Shown piece after piece: positions 60,699 to 64,000 of a stretch of DNA of 64,000 nucleotides. The first letter of the stretch is position 1. Every line of letters starts with the position of its first letter. A program made the translations under genes and the position numbers. Under the pieces are notes generated by a model. The model was not told the origin of the DNA. It was given only the letters and a program-made list of their open reading frames with translations, and made no database searches. Origin of the DNA: Clostridiales bacterium (GTDB lineage: Bacteria; Bacillota; Clostridia; Oscillospirales; Oscillospiraceae); assembly GCA_004555205.1 (NCBI GenBank), contig SFIY01000001.1, forward strand, positions 1 to 64,000. The letters are read 5' to 3'.

Positions 60699-61040
60699 TT
60701 AGCCCGGAGGCCAGGTCATATCACGTCCGCCAAGCACATGGAAGTGCAGATGGAACACGCTTTGTCCTGCCTGCTCTCCGATATTGGACACGACGCGATA
60801 GCTGTCAAGCCCCAGCTCCTTGGTGACCTTGGCAATCACTTGGAAAATGTGAGCCACCACGGCGCTGTTTTCGGCGTTCACTGCTGCCACAGAGGAAATA
60901 TGTTCCTTGGGGATCACCAGAAAATGGGTAGGAGCCTGGGGGGCAATGTCATAAAAGCCATAGCAAAGCTCGTCTTCATAAACCTTGTTGGAGGGGATCT
61001 CACCTGCTGCAATCGCGCAGAACAGACAATCATTCTTCAT
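60699..61040 (-). CDS. HIT family protein
   Basis: 113 residues. The histidine triad is HLHFHVL (His97, 99, 101), with the N-terminal zinc-like CLFCAIAAGEIPSNKVYEDE. HIT enzymes hydrolyse adenosine phosphoramidates or related nucleotides. It lies just downstream of alaS on the same strand, about 80 bases apart, and may be read with it. Confidence 0.93.
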   Translation of the reverse strand: MKNDCLFCAIAAGEIPSNKVYEDELCYGFYDIAPQAPTHFLVIPKEHISSVAAVNAENSAVVAHIFQVIAKVTKELGLDSYRVVSNIGEQAGQSVFHLHFHVLGGRDMTWPPG

Positions 61041-61122
61041 GTCGGAACGCTCCTTTCAGATAAATTGATTTTGTATCGGGTCGTATGGATATAAAAGCAT
61101 CCTTGTATCTTTGGGTAGTATT

Positions 61123-63771
61123 TCACTTCAGCTTCTCCGCCACAAAGGCTTCCACCGCGGCAAGAGCCTCGTCGATCTTGGATGCATCGCTGCCGCCGCC
61201 CATGGCACTGTCGGGCTTGCCGCCGCCCTTACCGCCCATGATGGGCGCCACGGACTTGATAATATCGCCGGCCTTGATTCCCTTCTTCACCGCTTCCTTG
61301 CCGCAAACCACCTGAATGGTGATTTTTGCGCCGTTTTGCAGCACCATGGCAGCTACGATGGCGTCGTCCTTATCACGCAGCACATCGCCCAACTGCCGCA
61401 GCGCATTGGCGTCGCCCTCGCTCAGCTTTCTGGTCACCACTTTCACGCCGCCGATCTCCTTGGCGGAGCGAATCATATCGTCAGCACCACCGGCAGATTC
61501 CTTCGCCTTGTACTGCTCAATCACGCGCTTTTCTTCCTTCAGCTCCTCCATGAGCTGCTGCGTGCGGCGCAGGATATCGGCAGCACCGGCAGCCTTGATG
61601 GTATCGGCCACCTGAGCCATTGTCCTGTCCGTATCATCCATCATCTGACGCACGGCCGTGCCGGTAATCATCTCAATACGGCGCACACCGGAAGCCACGG
61701 AGGACTCGCCTGTAATGCGGAAAGCGCCCACCTTCGCCGTATTGTTCAAATGCGTACCGCCGCAGAATTCCATGGAGATGTCGCCCATCTTCACCACGCG
61801 GACGGTATCGCCGTACTTCTCGCCGAACAGGGCCGTTGCGCCCAGCTTCTTGGCCTCTTCAATGGGCAGCACCAGCGTTTCCACGGTTTCGCCGGAAAGC
61901 GTGCACTCCTCAAACAGTGCGTTGATCTTTGCCATTTCCTCATTGGTCACAGAGGAGAAATGGGTAAAGTCGAAGCGCAGGTGGTCCGGTTCCACCAGAG
62001 AACCCGCCTGATGCACATGATCGCCCAGCACCTTCTCCAGTGTACTCTGCAGCAGATGGGTGGCAGTATGGGCACGGCGAATGGCGTCACGGCGGCCATC
62101 ATCGATCGCAACAGTGGCCACATCGCCCACCTTCAGCTCACCGCTCTCCAGCTTGCCGTAATGCAGGTATTTGCCGCCCTTGTTCTTCTGCACATCGTTG
62201 ACCGTAAACACGGCGTCACCGCACTTAATTGTACCGTGGTCAGCCACCTGACCGCCCATTTCCGCATACATGGTGGTCTGATCCAGCACCACGATGGCAT
62301 CAGCGCCTGCCACGATGGCATCGCGCACTTCGCCGTCAGCCACGATGGCAAGGATCTTGCCGTCGGTAACACTTCTGTCATAGCCCACAAATTCGGTGGC
62401 AGGGATTTCCTTGCCCAGATCCACACCGGCCCAGCCCAGATCGCCCAGAGCTTTGCGTGCCTCGCGGGCGCGGACCTTCTGCTCCTGCATCAGCGTCTGG
62501 AAGGCTTCTTCATCTACCGTCAAGCCTTCATCGGCGGCCATTTCGATGGTCAGATCAATGGGGAATCCAAAGGTATCATACAGCTTGAAGGCGTCCGCGC
62601 CGGAGAACACTTTCTCGTTCTTTGCCTTGTGCTCCTGCAGCAGCTCGCTGAAGATCTTCATACCGCCGTCAATGGTGCGGGCGAAATTCTCCTCCTCGGT
62701 GCGAATCACCTTGGTGATATAGGCCTGCTTTTCACGCAGATCCGCATACTGGCACTCATTCTCATGTACAACGGTATCCACCACTTCAAACAGGAACGGA
62801 TCGTTTACGCCCAGCAGCTTGCCGTGACGGGCAGCGCGGCGCAGCAGGCGGCGCAGCACATAGCCGCGTCCTTCGTTGGAGGGCAGAATGCCGTCACAGA
62901 TCATGAAGGTGGCGCTGCGAATATGGTCAGTAATGACACGCAGGGACACATCGCGCTTCTGGCTTTCGCCATAGTGTGCGCCGGTCAGCTCAGACACCTT
63001 GTTGGTAATGTTCATCACCGTATCCACATCGAACAGGCTGTTCACATTCTGGCATACGCAGGCCAGACGCTCCAGACCCATACCGGTATCGATATTCTTC
63101 TGCTTCAGCTCGGTGTAGTTGTTGTGACCGTCGTTATCGAACTGGGAGAACACGTTGTTCCACACCTCGATGTAGCGATCGCAGTCGCAGCCTACCGTAC
63201 AGTCGGGCTTGCCGCAGCCGAATTCCTCGCCGCGATCATAGTAAATTTCGGAGCACGGGCCGCACGGACCGGAGCCGTGCTCCCAGAAGTTATCCTCCTT
63301 GCCGAAGCGGAAGATCTTCTCTTCGGGAATACCGATCTCATCGTGCCAGATGTTCCAAGCCTCGTCGTCCTCCAGAAAGACACTGGGATACAGGCGATCC
63401 GCCTCCAGACCGACCCACTCGGGGCTGGTCAGAAATTCCCAGGACCAGGCAATGGCCTCGTGCTTAAAGTAGTCACCGAAGGAGAAGTTGCCCAGCATTT
63501 CAAAATAGGTACCGTGGCGAGCGGTCTTGCCCACATTGTCAATATCACCGGTACGGATGCACTTCTGGCAGGTGCAGACGCGCTTGCGGGGAGGCTCTTC
63601 TTCCCCCTTGAACCAGGGCTTCATGGGGGTCATACCTGCATTGATCAGCAGGATGGACTTATCGTTCTGAGGCACCAGCGAAAAGCTGGGCAGGCGCAGA
63701 TGGTCTTTGGTTTCAAAGAACTTGAGAAACATCTCGCGCAGTTCGTTCAAACCATGATAGGGATGTGACAT
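61123..63771 (-). CDS. alaS: Alanine--tRNA ligase
   Basis: 882 residues from ATG 63771, with AAAGGAGCAAACAACT ahead; the frame to 63810 lacks a site. The class II core opens LNELREMFLKFFETKDHLRLPSFSLVPQND. The editing domain has HTATHLLQSTLEKVLGDHVHQAGSLV and CGGTHLNNTAKVGAF, and the C-terminal DHHA1 part ends with GGKGGGKPDSAMGGGSD. Full length. The T-box leader at 63813-64000 controls it. Confidence 0.97.
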   Translation of the reverse strand: MSHPYHGLNELREMFLKFFETKDHLRLPSFSLVPQNDKSILLINAGMTPMKPWFKGEEEPPRKRVCTCQKCIRTGDIDNVGKTARHGTYFEMLGNFSFGDYFKHEAIAWSWEFLTSPEWVGLEADRLYPSVFLEDDEAWNIWHDEIGIPEEKIFRFGKEDNFWEHGSGPCGPCSEIYYDRGEEFGCGKPDCTVGCDCDRYIEVWNNVFSQFDNDGHNNYTELKQKNIDTGMGLERLACVCQNVNSLFDVDTVMNITNKVSELTGAHYGESQKRDVSLRVITDHIRSATFMICDGILPSNEGRGYVLRRLLRRAARHGKLLGVNDPFLFEVVDTVVHENECQYADLREKQAYITKVIRTEEENFARTIDGGMKIFSELLQEHKAKNEKVFSGADAFKLYDTFGFPIDLTIEMAADEGLTVDEEAFQTLMQEQKVRAREARKALGDLGWAGVDLGKEIPATEFVGYDRSVTDGKILAIVADGEVRDAIVAGADAIVVLDQTTMYAEMGGQVADHGTIKCGDAVFTVNDVQKNKGGKYLHYGKLESGELKVGDVATVAIDDGRRDAIRRAHTATHLLQSTLEKVLGDHVHQAGSLVEPDHLRFDFTHFSSVTNEEMAKINALFEECTLSGETVETLVLPIEEAKKLGATALFGEKYGDTVRVVKMGDISMEFCGGTHLNNTAKVGAFRITGESSVASGVRRIEMITGTAVRQMMDDTDRTMAQVADTIKAAGAADILRRTQQLMEELKEEKRVIEQYKAKESAGGADDMIRSAKEIGGVKVVTRKLSEGDANALRQLGDVLRDKDDAIVAAMVLQNGAKITIQVVCGKEAVKKGIKAGDIIKSVAPIMGGKGGGKPDSAMGGGSDASKIDEALAAVEAFVAEKLK

Positions 63772-63812
63772 AGTTGTTTGCTCCTTTATATAATATATTT
63801 TTTGATACAAAT

Positions 63813-64000
63813 AAAAAAAGACCGCGCCACCGCATAGGGGCGAAGTCTTACTTCACGGTACCACCCTAATTATCCCTCCTGCGAGGGCATCTTAGATCAT
63901 CCTGTATCGCGGATGGGACGGACGGCTCATCGCCGTCTGCTCCGAAGTGGCTGTTTGCTCCGCTTTGCCGATGGGCTTGCACCCTCCCCATCTCGCTCAG
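63813..64000 (-). promoter_or_regulatory. T-box leader of alaS (cut by the window edge)
   Basis: Minus-strand reading: Stem I part GGTGCAAGCCCATCGG, specifier GCC (Ala) at 63951-63949 followed by ACTTCGGAGC, then the T-box AATTAGGGTGGTACCGTG. A terminator, GACTTCGCC... with GGCGCGGTCTTTTTTT, ends near 63813. The very 5' end lies beyond 64000. Confidence 0.9.

Noticed and set aside
61111..63768. 885-residue open frame on the plus strand
   Set aside because: It is the antisense of alaS, which has all expected motifs and a T-box; the mirror frame shows no domain.

Overview
The window looks like a chromosomal stretch of a spore-forming, anaerobic, gut-type Clostridia, most likely an Oscillospiraceae relative. 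Supporting signs are SpoIIR, a GerS-like lipoprotein, a CotJC remnant, Rex, NrdR, IreB, RqcH, mini-RNase III, T-box leaders, a glmS ribozyme and a class B sortase. Assignments rest on reading the sequence and on motif recognition; no search was run.

Layout. 1-4100 is accessory DNA: a WYL regulator whose C-terminus runs into a scrap of a ParB/methylase-like gene, and a two-gene membrane module whose larger member carries an HNH-like nuclease motif. Both transcription units have a similar GTAAC-N6-RTTAC dyad upstream. A tRNA-like 3' fragment near 4000 may mark the edge of an island. 4200-18100 is mostly housekeeping: tRNA-Arg(CCG), rex with its operator, a tiny Cys-rich membrane protein, a Cthe_2159-type lipoprotein, an RluA-type pseudouridine synthase, spoIIR, ispE, a DUF1015 protein, rqcH, mrnC, hypA and a large Fe-S/flavin oxidoreductase. 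18300-21130 holds a cobalamin riboswitch upstream of a secreted beta-propeller/DUF4430 protein with a sortase-like C-terminus. Then come atoE, and glmS with its self-cleaving ribozyme.

24900-41500 carries DUF421/DUF4363 proteins, nrdR, an nnrD/GerS-like/mazF-type cluster, a T-box-controlled pheST operon, ireB, an SH3b-NlpC/P60 hydrolase, folD, lgt, an M16 peptidase pair, and niaR next to an orphan EIIC-like transporter whose promoter is covered by a 30-bp dyad. 42200-46175 is a decayed 3.86-kb element integrated in tRNA-Arg(ACG), bounded by 85-bp direct repeats. It contains a frameshifted integrase remnant, a surface protein, a TetR-type regulator and a TnpV scrap. 46300-52000 has pckA and a GntR/ABC-transporter operon with two operators set exactly 30 bp apart. 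52000-56240 has sortase B, a threonine-aldolase-like enzyme and an orphan array of Rhs tips with toxin and immunity genes. 56270-64000 has an aminotransferase, a Nudix hydrolase, a HerA-like ATPase, a truncated cotJC, a HIT protein, and alaS with its T-box, which the right edge of the window cuts.

Working together. The B12 riboswitch gene, the element-borne surface protein and sortase B suggest a cell-surface anchoring system: both proteins end in a PxTG-like motif, a hydrophobic stretch and a basic tail. The best candidates for undescribed biology are the WYL/HNH membrane module, the riboswitch-controlled B12-capture candidate, and the NiaR-linked EIIC-like transporter.
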